Program-made: the position numbers and the translations under genes
Notes under the pieces: model-generated
Databases searched by the model: none
Told to the model about the DNA's origin: nothing
What the model saw: the letters and a program-made list of their open reading frames with translations, nothing else
Assembly: GCA_012960505.1 (NCBI GenBank)
Contig: DUBC01000016.1
Coordinates: 186,001 to 250,000 of the forward strand
Source: Verrucomicrobiales bacterium
Lineage (GTDB): Bacteria > Verrucomicrobiota > Verrucomicrobiia > Verrucomicrobiales > DEV007
Length of the DNA: 64,000 nt
Direction of reading: 5' to 3'
Shown here: positions 1 to 9,125 of the stretch, in pieces
How positions within the stretch are numbered: position 1 is the stretch's first letter
How the letters are laid out: the number at the start of each line of letters is the position of its first letter

Positions 1-173
1 AAATCTGATGCTTTCTAATCCAATTTTATTTGAATGCATTCTATTTTTTTTCTTTTCCATTACCTGAGAATATCGTCCTTATGTGGATAGTTCAATAAAA
101 GCCCTAAGAACCTATTTTTGTTCTCGAGTTTCTACTTTTGTTTATGGATCATAGGCTTAACCATAAATCAATT

Positions 174-920
174 ATGAATACCCTGATTAAAACCGCCATT
201 ATATCAATTCTCCCCATTTTTTGTTCAGTTCAACTAATGGCTGAAGAGAAGAAAGCTCAGTCCAAGAGTTCCCTCAAGAAAGCTTTTATCGATGGTTCTG
301 GTCATGGTTGGCTAGCCCTTACCGGTGAAGATTTTGTGAATGTGAATTGCAATGAAGAAACATGGCGTTGGGAAAAAGGTCACGCGTTCTGTACGGGTAA
401 GCCGGTAGGAGTCATTAGGATGAAGGAACAGATTAAAAATTTTGAAATGGTCTGTGAGTGGATGCATAAACAAAAGGGAGGTAATTCCGGAGTCTTTGTC
501 TGGGCAAGTCCTGCATCCATAAAGAATTTGGAGGCCGGTAAAGGGAGACTGCCTCATGGTATTGAGGTTCAGGTCCTAGATCTCGGGTATGCTGAAAAAT
601 ATATAGCGAGGCACAAAAAGCCTGCCGATTGGTTCACTTCCCATGGAGATGTTTTTCCTACAGGGCCGGCTAAGATGAAACCATTTCCTCCAGTCGCTCC
701 GAACGGAAAGAGAAGTTTCCCATCAAAGAATCTGACCAAGGGAATTAACGAATGGAACCATTATTATGTAAGAGCCATTAATGGGGAGGTCAGATTATGG
801 GTCAATGGTGAGGAGGTTTCTGGCGGCACTAAGTGCGATCCTGCCGAAGGTTATTTATGCCTTGAGAGTGAAGGTGCTCCTATTGAATTCAAGAATATTA
901 GAATCAGGCCGCTGCCCTGA
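174..920 (+). CDS. secreted DUF1080 (3-keto-disaccharide hydrolase-like) protein
   Basis: Exported protein of the DUF1080 family, a concanavalin-like beta-jelly-roll group very abundant in Verrucomicrobia and Planctomycetes; some members hydrolyse 3-keto-glycosides. I start it at the ATG at 174 because it gives a clean signal peptide (MNTLIKTAIISILPIFCSVQ, cleavage near MAEE); an in-frame TTG at 138 only adds a charged extension. Family hallmarks are the GNSGVFVW segment, the HGIEVQVLD strand and the closing IEFKNIRIRPLP strand typical of the C-terminus. It stands alone and converges on dxs. Substrate is unknown; the family call is secure, the activity is not. Confidence 0.85.
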   Translation: MNTLIKTAIISILPIFCSVQLMAEEKKAQSKSSLKKAFIDGSGHGWLALTGEDFVNVNCNEETWRWEKGHAFCTGKPVGVIRMKEQIKNFEMVCEWMHKQKGGNSGVFVWASPASIKNLEAGKGRLPHGIEVQVLDLGYAEKYIARHKKPADWFTSHGDVFPTGPAKMKPFPPVAPNGKRSFPSKNLTKGINEWNHYYVRAINGEVRLWVNGEEVSGGTKCDPAEGYLCLESEGAPIEFKNIRIRPLP

Positions 921-981
921 TCTTTATTATCATACCGGATGCTATGAATCTTAAAGGACTTAATTTATGGTCCTAAGATCA
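918..981. terminator. nested hairpin between convergent genes
   Basis: TGATCTT (918-924) pairs perfectly with AAGATCA (975-981), and inside it AGGAC (955-959) pairs with GTCCT (970-974). The outer arms contain both stop codons, the TGA of the DUF1080 gene and the TGA of dxs on the other strand. There is no T-tract, so a Rho-independent terminator is only a weak inference; it may be a structured 3' end for both transcripts. Confidence 0.3.
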
Positions 982-2898
982 AGCATATTCTTTTGGAGAA
1001 ACTTCTTCTGTTACTTGCTGACTTTGCTGGGACAAAGAGTTGAGCTTTTCATTGATTAGCGATACGGCGTTCTCCTGACTGAGTCCGTGCTTTTCTCTGA
1101 GAGCGGGAATGTTACCGTGCTCAACAAACTCATCCGGCCATCCTATCCTTACCACTTGAGTATTAATTTCAGCTTCATGGAGAAGTTCAATGATGGCTGC
1201 GCCGAAACCGTTGTGCAGGACATGATCTTCAAAGGTGCAGATTACTTTCACTTTGCTAGCCATTTCTTTTATGGCTGCGTTGTCTATCGGCTTGATGAAT
1301 CGCGGATTCATTAGAGCTACAGAATGTCCCTCCTTCTCAAGTGAGGAACAAGTTTGTTCTGCCATGCTGAATAAATGACCCAACCCAATGAGTCCAATGT
1401 CGGTGCCTTCTTGAATTACCTCGGCTTTACCTATTTCTAGTTTTTGTGGTTCATCTTTTGGCTTTGCTCCAGTCCCTGCTCCTCTGGGATACCGAACTGC
1501 AATGGGTCCGGAATCATGATTTGTCATTGTCCATAGCATATCTACGAACTCTTCTTCGTCCTTGGGTTGCATGAATACAAAGTTTGGAACATGACGAAGG
1601 TAACCAATGTCAAAGAGTCCGTGATGGGTTGGTCCATCATCTCCTGAAAGTCCTGCTCGATCCATACATAATCTTACAGGTAAATTTTGAATACCGATGT
1701 CGTGCACCAGCATATCAAATGCCCGCTGCATGAAAGTTGAATAAATAGTTAGGAAAGGCTTGAGACCTTGAGTGGCTAACCCGCTTGCGAAGAGCGCAGC
1801 ATGTTCCTCGGCAATACCAACGTCAAAGTATCGATCCTTTACTTCTTCACTATCTCTGAATGCGGTGAGTCCAGTCCCTCCAGGCATTGCTGCAGTTATG
1901 GCAGTTATTTTTTTATCCTCTTTTGCAAACTTAGTGAGATATTCACCATATATTTGTGAATAGGTTGGTACTGAGCTTGGATCCGTTTCTCCTGTATCAA
2001 TTTTATATTTTCCAAGCCCGTGAAATTTATCCGGCTTGTCGAGAGCTGGTTGGTACCCATGACCTTTCTCAGTGATAATGTGCAGAATGACTGGTTCTTT
2101 CTGTTCTTTAAGAAATTCGAAGGTCTTGATGAGAAGTGGAAGATCATGTCCATCAATCGGACCGTAGTAACGTAACCCGAATTCTTCAAATAACACGCTC
2201 GGTACGAGTACGTTTTTGGCACCTTTTTCTACTTTTGAAGCGAGACGACTCACGCCTTTTCCCATTGTCTTTTCCACAAAGTTAGCGGCAGCGTCATGCA
2301 GTCCTGAGTAAGCCTTACTCGTTGTGATTTTATTAAAGTATTTTGCAATGGCTCCAACGTTTTTATCGATAGACCATTCATTGTCATTCAGGACGATAAT
2401 GAATGGACTATCAAGGTTGGCTACGTTGTTAAGAGCTTCGAATGTTGGGCCGCAAGTAAATGCTGCGTCACCGGCAACGGCTACAACGTGATCATCAGTA
2501 CCTTTTAACTTTCTTGCGGTAGCCATTCCGAGTGCCGCTGAAAGAGCTGTTCCTGCATGTCCTGCACCATAACTATCATGTTCACTTTCACTGCGCAGCA
2601 AGAAACCGTTAAGGCCTTCATACTGACGAATGGTATCTATTGCACTCCATCTCCCTGTCAGCATCTTGTGAACATAGCCCTGATGTGAGACGTCAAAGAC
2701 GAACTTGTCTTTAGGAGTTTCAAAGACCCTATGTAAGGCGATCGTTAATTCAACGACTCCAAGATTAGGGCCCAGATGCCCACCAGTTTGTGACAGACTT
2801 TCAATAAGAACTCGTCTGATTTCAGCAGCTAAATCATTTAGTTGTTCTTCTGGAAGTTTTTTGAGATCTTTGGGGCTTTTTATTTCAGAAAAGTTCAC
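979..2898 (-). CDS. dxs: 1-deoxy-D-xylulose-5-phosphate synthase
   Basis: Condenses pyruvate and glyceraldehyde 3-phosphate to DXP, the thiamine-diphosphate-dependent first step of the MEP isoprenoid pathway (cytosolic). At 639 residues it has the family length. N-terminal ThDP half contains the LNDNEWSI segment; the central transketolase part has DRAGLSGDDGPTHHG and the C-terminal half ends with the usual transketolase_C fold. The ThDP/Mg motif reads GDAAFTCG where most DXS have GDGALTGG, so the canonical GDG is GDA here. Start codon is GTG. It lies 36 bases after xseB, the classical xseB-dxs arrangement, so cotranscription is likely. Confidence 0.96.
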   Translation of the reverse strand: MNFSEIKSPKDLKKLPEEQLNDLAAEIRRVLIESLSQTGGHLGPNLGVVELTIALHRVFETPKDKFVFDVSHQGYVHKMLTGRWSAIDTIRQYEGLNGFLLRSESEHDSYGAGHAGTALSAALGMATARKLKGTDDHVVAVAGDAAFTCGPTFEALNNVANLDSPFIIVLNDNEWSIDKNVGAIAKYFNKITTSKAYSGLHDAAANFVEKTMGKGVSRLASKVEKGAKNVLVPSVLFEEFGLRYYGPIDGHDLPLLIKTFEFLKEQKEPVILHIITEKGHGYQPALDKPDKFHGLGKYKIDTGETDPSSVPTYSQIYGEYLTKFAKEDKKITAITAAMPGGTGLTAFRDSEEVKDRYFDVGIAEEHAALFASGLATQGLKPFLTIYSTFMQRAFDMLVHDIGIQNLPVRLCMDRAGLSGDDGPTHHGLFDIGYLRHVPNFVFMQPKDEEEFVDMLWTMTNHDSGPIAVRYPRGAGTGAKPKDEPQKLEIGKAEVIQEGTDIGLIGLGHLFSMAEQTCSSLEKEGHSVALMNPRFIKPIDNAAIKEMASKVKVICTFEDHVLHNGFGAAIIELLHEAEINTQVVRIGWPDEFVEHGNIPALREKHGLSQENAVSLINEKLNSLSQQSQQVTEEVSPKEYA

Positions 2899-2934
2899 TA
2901 TTTTTTTGAGAATATTTAGAGCTATAAAGCAAAA

Positions 2935-3219
2935 TTAATCGTCAGCTTCCTCATCGCTGGAAATAGCACCTTCGTCAAGACTTTCCAGTATTACTGAACC
3001 ATTTGTCAGTTCCTTATTGATTTTATCAACTTTTTGCCGAGCTCCATCAATTCGGTTCCGGCATAATTTAAGCAATTTTGTTCCTTCTTCGTAGTCCTTT
3101 AAAAGTTCTTCCAGAGGAATTTGTTCACTTTCCATTCGCTCAATAATGGATTCGAGTTTTTCAATCGCTTCCTCAAATTGGAGATTTTCGTCAGTTCCTT
3201 TTGTTTTCTTTTGGGGCAT
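2935..3219 (-). CDS. xseB: exodeoxyribonuclease VII small subunit
   Basis: Small subunit of exonuclease VII, which with XseA degrades single-stranded DNA bidirectionally. The 94-residue protein has the family core FEEAIEKLESIIERMESEQI followed by PLEELLKDYEEGTKLLKLCR, a helical hairpin, and an acidic tail (DEGAISSDEEADD) that is not conserved. Starts at ATG 3217-3219. It is directly upstream of dxs, as in many bacteria. No xseA is in this window. Confidence 0.93.
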   Translation of the reverse strand: MPQKKTKGTDENLQFEEAIEKLESIIERMESEQIPLEELLKDYEEGTKLLKLCRNRIDGARQKVDKINKELTNGSVILESLDEGAISSDEEADD

Positions 3220-3330
3220 TCCTAAAAATAATATCTGATCCTTTGATAATTAATGTTATTATCGAATAATGGAAAGTGAAAACGATACTTCAATTTTTGA
3301 AGTGAATTCACAAATATGAATTAATACCAA

Positions 3331-5136
3331 TTATTTGTTCCCATTGGTATAATAGAAATAACCAATAGAACTCATTTTCTGATCTGGATATTTAAATGGC
3401 AGGCCTTCAAAAGAGTCGATGAGCCCTTGTCCACTTGGTATCCATCTCTTTTGTTCCAGATTATTTCTTATCTTGCCTGCCATGATGATATTTTGGCCGA
3501 TAAGAAGAGATCCCCAGTCCTTTTCTCTGCCATGAATTAAATCATAAAGTGATTTATTCAATGATCTTGGAGTAATCAAAATTCCTGAAATAGGATTATT
3601 GTTGTTTTTCGATCGATCCATAATTTCACGGAGTTGTGATTTTGCTGTCGGTAACCAGAGAGCGGTCCTGTCACCATACCAGGCAACGTCCCACGGAGAA
3701 TCAGTCACAACAACCTCTTCAGGTTCCGCGCTGTCTCGAATGTGTGAAACCATAAGTCCTCGTGTGGGTTTTTCTTTGTTGCCGCCTAAGGCTCTCGGAA
3801 CACCCGGTATTAGATTTAAAATCATTGGGACTGTGCTCAGTACAATGGCAATCCATAAATGTCCGTTATCAGCAATAATTTTCAGGCCAGGTGCGATTCC
3901 TATCCTGCTCCATAAAATTGCCAGCATTGCAATCCCATAACTTGTCATGAGTGGAATAAATAATATGTGAAGCTGATTTGGGTCAGCGCTTCCATCAGCC
4001 AAACCAAAGAGTGACATCCCTATGACTGCAGGTATCCACATGGCCAGTATGAACCATCTGAATGCTGCAATTTGCGGACGTTTAAATGAGTGAAGGAGGG
4101 AAATGAAGAACAGTGGAGCAACGGCTATGGAACCAAGAAAAGCATAAATTCCATTTAACTGATTGAGTGAGGTGCCTAGTACCTTAGAGGCGAAGCCCTT
4201 AACAAAAATATTTCCTGTGGTATGATTATAGGTTCGGTAAATCTCTTCTTCGAAAGCACCCATTCCTCCAAACATAGCGTAGTATCCGGATCCGAAAATT
4301 GATCCGGAAGTGATTAAATTGCGGAAGCACCATGGAAGAATGATGACTAGAAAGACAGTCAGCATAGAAAAAGCTGCAGTCCCTCTAGGTTTAAAATAGA
4401 AACATGAGAAGATCACTAGCCCAACGAATGGCCAAACTGTTAACCAATGAGTTAGTGCAAGCAATCCGAAGCAGAATGCCGCGAATAAAAGGAACCATAT
4501 AGGTTTACGTTCCATGCACTGGGCTTCAACTGCTCTAAATACTAAGTAACTTCCCAATGTAAATAGAAAGAGCATTAACATCTGAGGTAGACCGGTCTGT
4601 GAGAAACGCCACAACAATTCGCAGAGTAACATTAGAATCGCTGTCACTCCTCCTATCTTGGTGTCAAAGACTCTGGAGATGAACAGGAAAGTTATTCCTA
4701 TTGATGCTAATAGAAAAATAATTGAAGTGGCCGTAATGACTCGATCTAAATAATAGACTGTGTCTTTGCGATCCCATTTAAAATCATCCTTACCTTTAAA
4801 GAAACGCATGACGAGTGAATTTATCATCGGGTTAAGCGGAGCGTGATAAGTGTCATGAAAACCTACTAGATGAACACCGTCTAAATCCTCGTTATTTTGA
4901 TCAGCTTGATGCAGAGAGAGGGGGCGAATCATTTTGGTTTGGAAGCTTCCATTTCTGGCCAGTTCACGTGCTATCTGGGCCTGCTCCTTTCCTTTGTAAT
5001 GGGTCAGTCCTCTGAAACCTGGGGCCAGATAAAAAAGCATTAATCCAAAGAGAAGAAGAAGAAAGAGGGCACGACGAAGTATGAGCGCTGAGCTCAATTC
5101 GTCATCTGACATGGAAAAAAAACTCCTAAGGGACAT
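3331..5136 (-). CDS. polytopic membrane protein, GT39/ArnT-like glycosyltransferase
   Basis: A 601-residue inner-membrane protein with about eleven hydrophobic segments. The arrangement resembles PMT/ArnT (GT39) glycosyltransferases, which move sugars from polyprenyl-phosphate carriers: a first membrane span (LFLLLLFGLMLFYLAPG), then a large extracytoplasmic loop with the GKEQAQIARELARNGSF segment (the place of the acidic catalytic residue in the family), and a soluble C-terminal domain of about 150 residues. Family assignment is from architecture and this loop, not a full motif match; donor and acceptor are unknown. Lies 56 bases downstream of the regulator gene on the same strand. Confidence 0.6.
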   Translation of the reverse strand: MSLRSFFSMSDDELSSALILRRALFLLLLFGLMLFYLAPGFRGLTHYKGKEQAQIARELARNGSFQTKMIRPLSLHQADQNNEDLDGVHLVGFHDTYHAPLNPMINSLVMRFFKGKDDFKWDRKDTVYYLDRVITATSIIFLLASIGITFLFISRVFDTKIGGVTAILMLLCELLWRFSQTGLPQMLMLFLFTLGSYLVFRAVEAQCMERKPIWFLLFAAFCFGLLALTHWLTVWPFVGLVIFSCFYFKPRGTAAFSMLTVFLVIILPWCFRNLITSGSIFGSGYYAMFGGMGAFEEEIYRTYNHTTGNIFVKGFASKVLGTSLNQLNGIYAFLGSIAVAPLFFISLLHSFKRPQIAAFRWFILAMWIPAVIGMSLFGLADGSADPNQLHILFIPLMTSYGIAMLAILWSRIGIAPGLKIIADNGHLWIAIVLSTVPMILNLIPGVPRALGGNKEKPTRGLMVSHIRDSAEPEEVVVTDSPWDVAWYGDRTALWLPTAKSQLREIMDRSKNNNNPISGILITPRSLNKSLYDLIHGREKDWGSLLIGQNIIMAGKIRNNLEQKRWIPSGQGLIDSFEGLPFKYPDQKMSSIGYFYYTNGNK

Positions 5137-5192
5137 GTGTGATAGAAGTTATGGGGTTTCTATTCTTCATACAAATCAATTTTGTATTAAGA

Positions 5193-6560
5193 TTATTCTT
5201 CTTTAATAGGGTCGTCTTTGATTTTTCTTTGTAATGTTCTACGACTAATTCCTAGAAGTTTAGCCGCTTCTGTCCGGTTCCCATTAGTATGGTTGAGCGC
5301 AGCCATTATTAATTTTGTTTCTGATTTCTCTAGATTAAAAGGCTGTTCCTTATCTTCACTCGTTGTGCTAATGGGATTAATATTAACTATTGATTCTCCA
5401 CGGATAGAGGCGGGGAGATGTCTGAGTGTAATTTTTGCACTATTACTCATAACGACTCCATGCTCGATAGTTGTTCTCAGTTCACGGACATTACCTGGCC
5501 AAGCATGATTATTAAGGGCCCTCATAGCTTCACTGGAAAGTTCTTTGACCGGCTTGTTATTTTCTTTAGCAAATTCCTTCAGGAATGCATTCGCTAGTAA
5601 CGGGATGTCTTCAATGCGCTCGTTCAGGGGAGGCAAAGTGATGCGGACAACATTTAATCGATAAAACAAATCCTCCCTAAATTCTCCTGCAGCTACAAGT
5701 TCAGGAATATTTCGATTCGTAGCTACGATCAGACGGACATCTATGTTTATTGTTTTGTTTCCTCCCACTCTTTCAATTGTCCTTTCTCCGAGTGCTCGGA
5801 GCAATTTGACTTGTGTTGATGGATCTATTTCGCCTATCTCATCAAGGAAGAGAGTCCCTCCGTCAGCTTGTTCAAATCTTCCGATTCTTTTTTCGGTCGC
5901 TCCAGTGAATGCCCCACGTTCATGACCAAATAATTCACTTTCTAGTAATTGTGGAGAAAGTGCTGCGCAGTGAACAGTGATAAGTTTAGACTTTGGTCTT
6001 CCACTTAAGTTATGAATTGCCTTTACAACGAGTTCTTTACCGGTTCCATTTTCACCGTCAATTAAAACGGTGGCCTTGGATGGCGCTACCTGCTCAATTG
6101 CCTCAAAAACCGGCTGCATGGCGGCAGAATGTCCGAGGATATTTGAGATAGTGAATTTTTTTTCTACTTGTTTTTTTAATTGGGTATTTTCCTCTTTTAG
6201 TGAACGGGTGTTCAGGGCCCTTTTTATTAATATTTCAAGCTGATCAATATTGAGAGGCTTAGTGACAAAGTGATATGCTCCACGCTTCATGGCCTCAACT
6301 GCTGTGTCCACGGAGCCGTAAGCTGTCATCATTATGCATATGGGACTGTTCGGCATGGACAGAGCAGATTTTATCAGATCCATACCATCATCAGCTCCTA
6401 GTCTTAAATCAGTGACAAGAACATCTACAGTTTCGTTTTGAAGCACGTCATTTGCTCCTTTGATATTAGCGGAAACATAAACATCAAAGTCTTCTTCCAA
6501 GGAGAGTCGTAATCCTTCCCTTGTATTTTTTTCGTCATCAACAATGAGAATTGTATGCAT
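5193..6560 (-). CDS. sigma-54-dependent response regulator, NtrC family
   Basis: Three-domain transcription activator of 455 residues. The receiver has the phospho-acceptor Asp near residue 51 (VLVTDLRLG) and the DD pair at 8-9. The AAA+ domain carries Walker A GENGTGKE, the sigma-54-contacting ELFGHERGAFTGA loop (intact GAFTGA) and the Walker B region GGTLFLDEIGEI. The C-terminal Fis-type helix-turn-helix is EAAKLLGISRRTLQRKI. It follows the histidine kinase gene by 37 bases, so the pair is almost certainly one two-component system. Target genes are not evident here; the adjacent membrane glycosyltransferase is a candidate. Confidence 0.93.
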   Translation of the reverse strand: MHTILIVDDEKNTREGLRLSLEEDFDVYVSANIKGANDVLQNETVDVLVTDLRLGADDGMDLIKSALSMPNSPICIMMTAYGSVDTAVEAMKRGAYHFVTKPLNIDQLEILIKRALNTRSLKEENTQLKKQVEKKFTISNILGHSAAMQPVFEAIEQVAPSKATVLIDGENGTGKELVVKAIHNLSGRPKSKLITVHCAALSPQLLESELFGHERGAFTGATEKRIGRFEQADGGTLFLDEIGEIDPSTQVKLLRALGERTIERVGGNKTINIDVRLIVATNRNIPELVAAGEFREDLFYRLNVVRITLPPLNERIEDIPLLANAFLKEFAKENNKPVKELSSEAMRALNNHAWPGNVRELRTTIEHGVVMSNSAKITLRHLPASIRGESIVNINPISTTSEDKEQPFNLEKSETKLIMAALNHTNGNRTEAAKLLGISRRTLQRKIKDDPIKEE

Positions 6561-6597
6561 TTTAAATTAAGAATTCAGAATTGAATTCATCGTTTCC

Positions 6598-7767
6598 TTA
6601 TTTGTTGGTGTTTTTGGGTTCCGGTAGTAGGCGAACGTTTCGATGAAAACGTGGTAATGAAATAGTGACGGAGGTGCCCTTACCTTCTTCGCTGGAAATT
6701 TTTATGTCTCCGCCATGTTCTCTGATGATACGACGAATGATAAGTAAACCGAGCCCGGTCCCTGATTTTTTTGTTGTAAAGTAAGGTTGGAAAACATCTG
6801 ACATTTCAGATGCTGAAATTCCTTCGCCTGTGTCTGTGAAAATAATAAATACGTGTTCATCAGAAAGGTCGCTACGTACCGTTATTGAACCTCCAGGAGA
6901 AGTTGCTTGGCTTGCATTTTTAACAACATTGTAAAATGCTTGTTTTATTTGATCAGAGTCCAACTGTAGTGGAGGAAGTGCAGAACGTAACTCTAAGGTA
7001 AGACTGATTCCTCGGTCCTTTATTTCGGGTTCAAGAAATCGCATAGATTCTTTGACAAGCTCATTTACGTCTGTGGGTTCAAGTTGAGGTTGTGAAGGAC
7101 GTATTGCTTTAAGAAATTGATCAATGATATGGTCAAGACGTTTGACTTCATCTGCCGAGGTATCTATTAGGTCCCTCAGTTCTGCTTCGTATAGGTCAGG
7201 AACTGCTTTTTTGAGTTTCCTTTCCAGTAACTGCAAATGAATGTTCATTGAGTTAAGAGGATTTCCTATTTCATGAGCTACTCCAGCAGCAAGCATAGTC
7301 AGAGCACTGAGCCGTTCTGATTCGAGCTTTTCCTCTTCTCCTTTGCGTGATTCAGTGATGTCACGGATGAGCATCACATAAGCTAGTTCTTCATCTTTTG
7401 GAGTAGTGTTGATTGGCTTAATATAAAAATTAAGATAACGATTTTCAGGATAAAAAACTTCAAGATCTTTTGAAACTGTACTTCCCTTACCAGAAATGAG
7501 GTTGTTCCAATCTAGGCCTTGGATATTTTCTGCGATATATTCCCCGGTGACCGTTTCTGGGTTGAGTCCAAATAACTTGCCCGCACCATTATTAATATAA
7601 TGAATTAGGCCAGACTTATCGGCGACTATTATACCTTCCTGAAGAGCATCAAAAACATTTTTGAAGAAATCACTTTCTTCAGCCAAACGGTTCAGAAAAT
7701 TTTGGACTTCGTTCGAACCTACGCGGTCAACGCGTTCGATCAGCTTGTCAAAGAAGCGAGATTTCAT
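6598..7767 (-). CDS. PAS-domain sensor histidine kinase
   Basis: 389-residue kinase without obvious transmembrane segments, hence probably cytoplasmic. A PAS domain spans about residues 35-140 (FDALQEGIIVADKSG onward, ending MLIRDITES). The HisKA box LAAGVAHEIGNPLNSM places the phosphorylated His at 165. The ATPase domain shows the N box NVVKNASQATSPGG, G1 DTGEGIS and G2 GTGLGLLIIRRI. This NtrB-like layout fits its sigma-54 regulator partner immediately downstream. The 5' end is only 14 bases from the divergent cutA start, so its promoter must overlap cutA. Confidence 0.93.
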   Translation of the reverse strand: MKSRFFDKLIERVDRVGSNEVQNFLNRLAEESDFFKNVFDALQEGIIVADKSGLIHYINNGAGKLFGLNPETVTGEYIAENIQGLDWNNLISGKGSTVSKDLEVFYPENRYLNFYIKPINTTPKDEELAYVMLIRDITESRKGEEEKLESERLSALTMLAAGVAHEIGNPLNSMNIHLQLLERKLKKAVPDLYEAELRDLIDTSADEVKRLDHIIDQFLKAIRPSQPQLEPTDVNELVKESMRFLEPEIKDRGISLTLELRSALPPLQLDSDQIKQAFYNVVKNASQATSPGGSITVRSDLSDEHVFIIFTDTGEGISASEMSDVFQPYFTTKKSGTGLGLLIIRRIIREHGGDIKISSEEGKGTSVTISLPRFHRNVRLLPEPKNTNK

Positions 7768-7781
7768 CAGAATAGGGGACG

Positions 7782-8126
7782 ATGAGTGATCAGTTAGATA
7801 ATCAGATAGTTAAATTAGTTATGTGTTCTTTTCCAGATATCGGAAAGGCGCGACAAATTGGCACGCATGTCATTGAAAAGCAACTAGCTGCATGCGTCAA
7901 TTTGATACTTGGAATTGAGTCAATTTACAGTTGGAAAGGCAAAATTGAGTCTGGAAAGGAGGTTTTATGTCTGTTTAAAACTACAAATCAGAATTATCCA
8001 AGATTGGAAGCCGAAATTCTTGATCTGCACCCTTATGAAACTCCTGAGATTTTACTTTTAGATATTGGAGGTGGATCCAGAGACTATTTGGACTGGGTGT
8101 TCTCTTCTCTTGCCAGCCGCGATTGA
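7782..8126 (+). CDS. cutA: divalent-cation tolerance protein CutA
   Basis: Small trimeric protein linked to copper and other divalent metal tolerance; exact role unsettled in the family. 114 residues with the hallmark segments QLAACVNL, SIYSWKGKIE and LHPYETPEIL. It has one of the few good Shine-Dalgarno-like sequences in the window (AGGGG, 7774-7778). Divergent from the histidine kinase with 14 bases between start codons and convergent with xerD with 7 bases between stops, so it is a single-gene unit. Confidence 0.93.
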   Translation: MSDQLDNQIVKLVMCSFPDIGKARQIGTHVIEKQLAACVNLILGIESIYSWKGKIESGKEVLCLFKTTNQNYPRLEAEILDLHPYETPEILLLDIGGGSRDYLDWVFSSLASRD

Positions 8127-8133
8127 ACAGAAT

Positions 8134-9042
8134 TTAGCCTCTAGGATGAAATTTTTTGTGAATATTTTTTAGCCTCTTTTCATCTACATGCGTATAGATT
8201 TGTGTAGTGCTGATGTCAGAGTGACCAAGCATTTCCTGAATGATTCTTAGGTCTGCTCCACCGCTCAGTAAATGAGTAGCAAAGCTGTGCCTGAGTTGAT
8301 GAGGGTGGATGGGTTCTTTGAGGTTTGCTTTTTTTGATCGTTCTCTGACAATCTGCCACACTCGGGAAGGGCTTAATTTTGTTCCTCTGACCGAGATAAA
8401 AATATGATTTGAAGTTTTGGGTTTGACCATTTTTGGCCTTCCATGTTTAAGGTATTTTGATATTTCTTCACTGGCCTTAGTTCCTACTGGGACGATTCTT
8501 GTTTTATTACCTTTTCCAGTTACTCTGATATAGCCTTCTTCTAGGTGAAGATTTTCCAATACTGCACTGATAATTTCCCCTAACCGAAGCCCGCTAGCGT
8601 ATAATAGTTCTAAGATCGCTCGGTCTCTCATACCTAGCGGATCATTAGTGCTGATGGATTCGAGTAGATCATTGATATCTTTTTCATTTAATGTTTTTGG
8701 CAGTAATCGTTGTGGCCTCGGTGATAAGAGACCTTCAGCAATATCTTCAGTAATTAATTCTTTAGAACAAAGGTAACGAAAGAATATTTTCAGACAGACA
8801 ATAATTTGCCTAATACTTGAAGAAGCTATGCCATCCTTTTTTCTTTTGGTCAGATAAGTCGAAAGATGTTCTGTTGTAATGTTCGAACTGGTCTCGCAAG
8901 AAAGATGTTCCTTTGCCCAGTGAGAAAAATTTTCCAGATTTCTTCTGACAAGGATCTGATAATTAGCCGATAAACCACGCTCTGTAGCAAGATACATGAC
9001 GAATTGATTGATCGCCGCATTTATATCGGTCAAGGCATTCAA
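8134..9042 (-). CDS. xerD: tyrosine recombinase XerD-like
   Basis: Site-specific tyrosine recombinase, 302 residues, the size of XerC/XerD that resolve chromosome dimers at dif. N-terminal SAM-like core-binding domain (FVMYLATERGLSANY) and C-terminal catalytic domain with the first Arg in SGLRLGEI, the HQLRHSFATHLL box, LGHSDISTTQIYTHV with the nucleophilic Tyr. Starts at TTG 9040-9042; no better in-frame start is seen. No mobile-element boundary genes surround it, which favours a housekeeping Xer role over an integrase. XerC versus XerD cannot be decided from one sequence. Confidence 0.85.
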   Translation of the reverse strand: MNALTDINAAINQFVMYLATERGLSANYQILVRRNLENFSHWAKEHLSCETSSNITTEHLSTYLTKRKKDGIASSSIRQIIVCLKIFFRYLCSKELITEDIAEGLLSPRPQRLLPKTLNEKDINDLLESISTNDPLGMRDRAILELLYASGLRLGEIISAVLENLHLEEGYIRVTGKGNKTRIVPVGTKASEEISKYLKHGRPKMVKPKTSNHIFISVRGTKLSPSRVWQIVRERSKKANLKEPIHPHQLRHSFATHLLSGGADLRIIQEMLGHSDISTTQIYTHVDEKRLKNIHKKFHPRG

Positions 9043-9125
9043 GACTCTATAAGTCTCGTCTATATTTTCCTTCTTGTCGTTACAGAAATACCCTAAAAAA
9101 TAGAGAGGTTAATTCGATTATCTAT

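Noticed and set aside
8134..9042. Tyrosine recombinase as sign of an integrated mobile element
   Set aside because: No tRNA, direct repeats, transposase or phage genes nearby, and size and motifs fit housekeeping Xer proteins.
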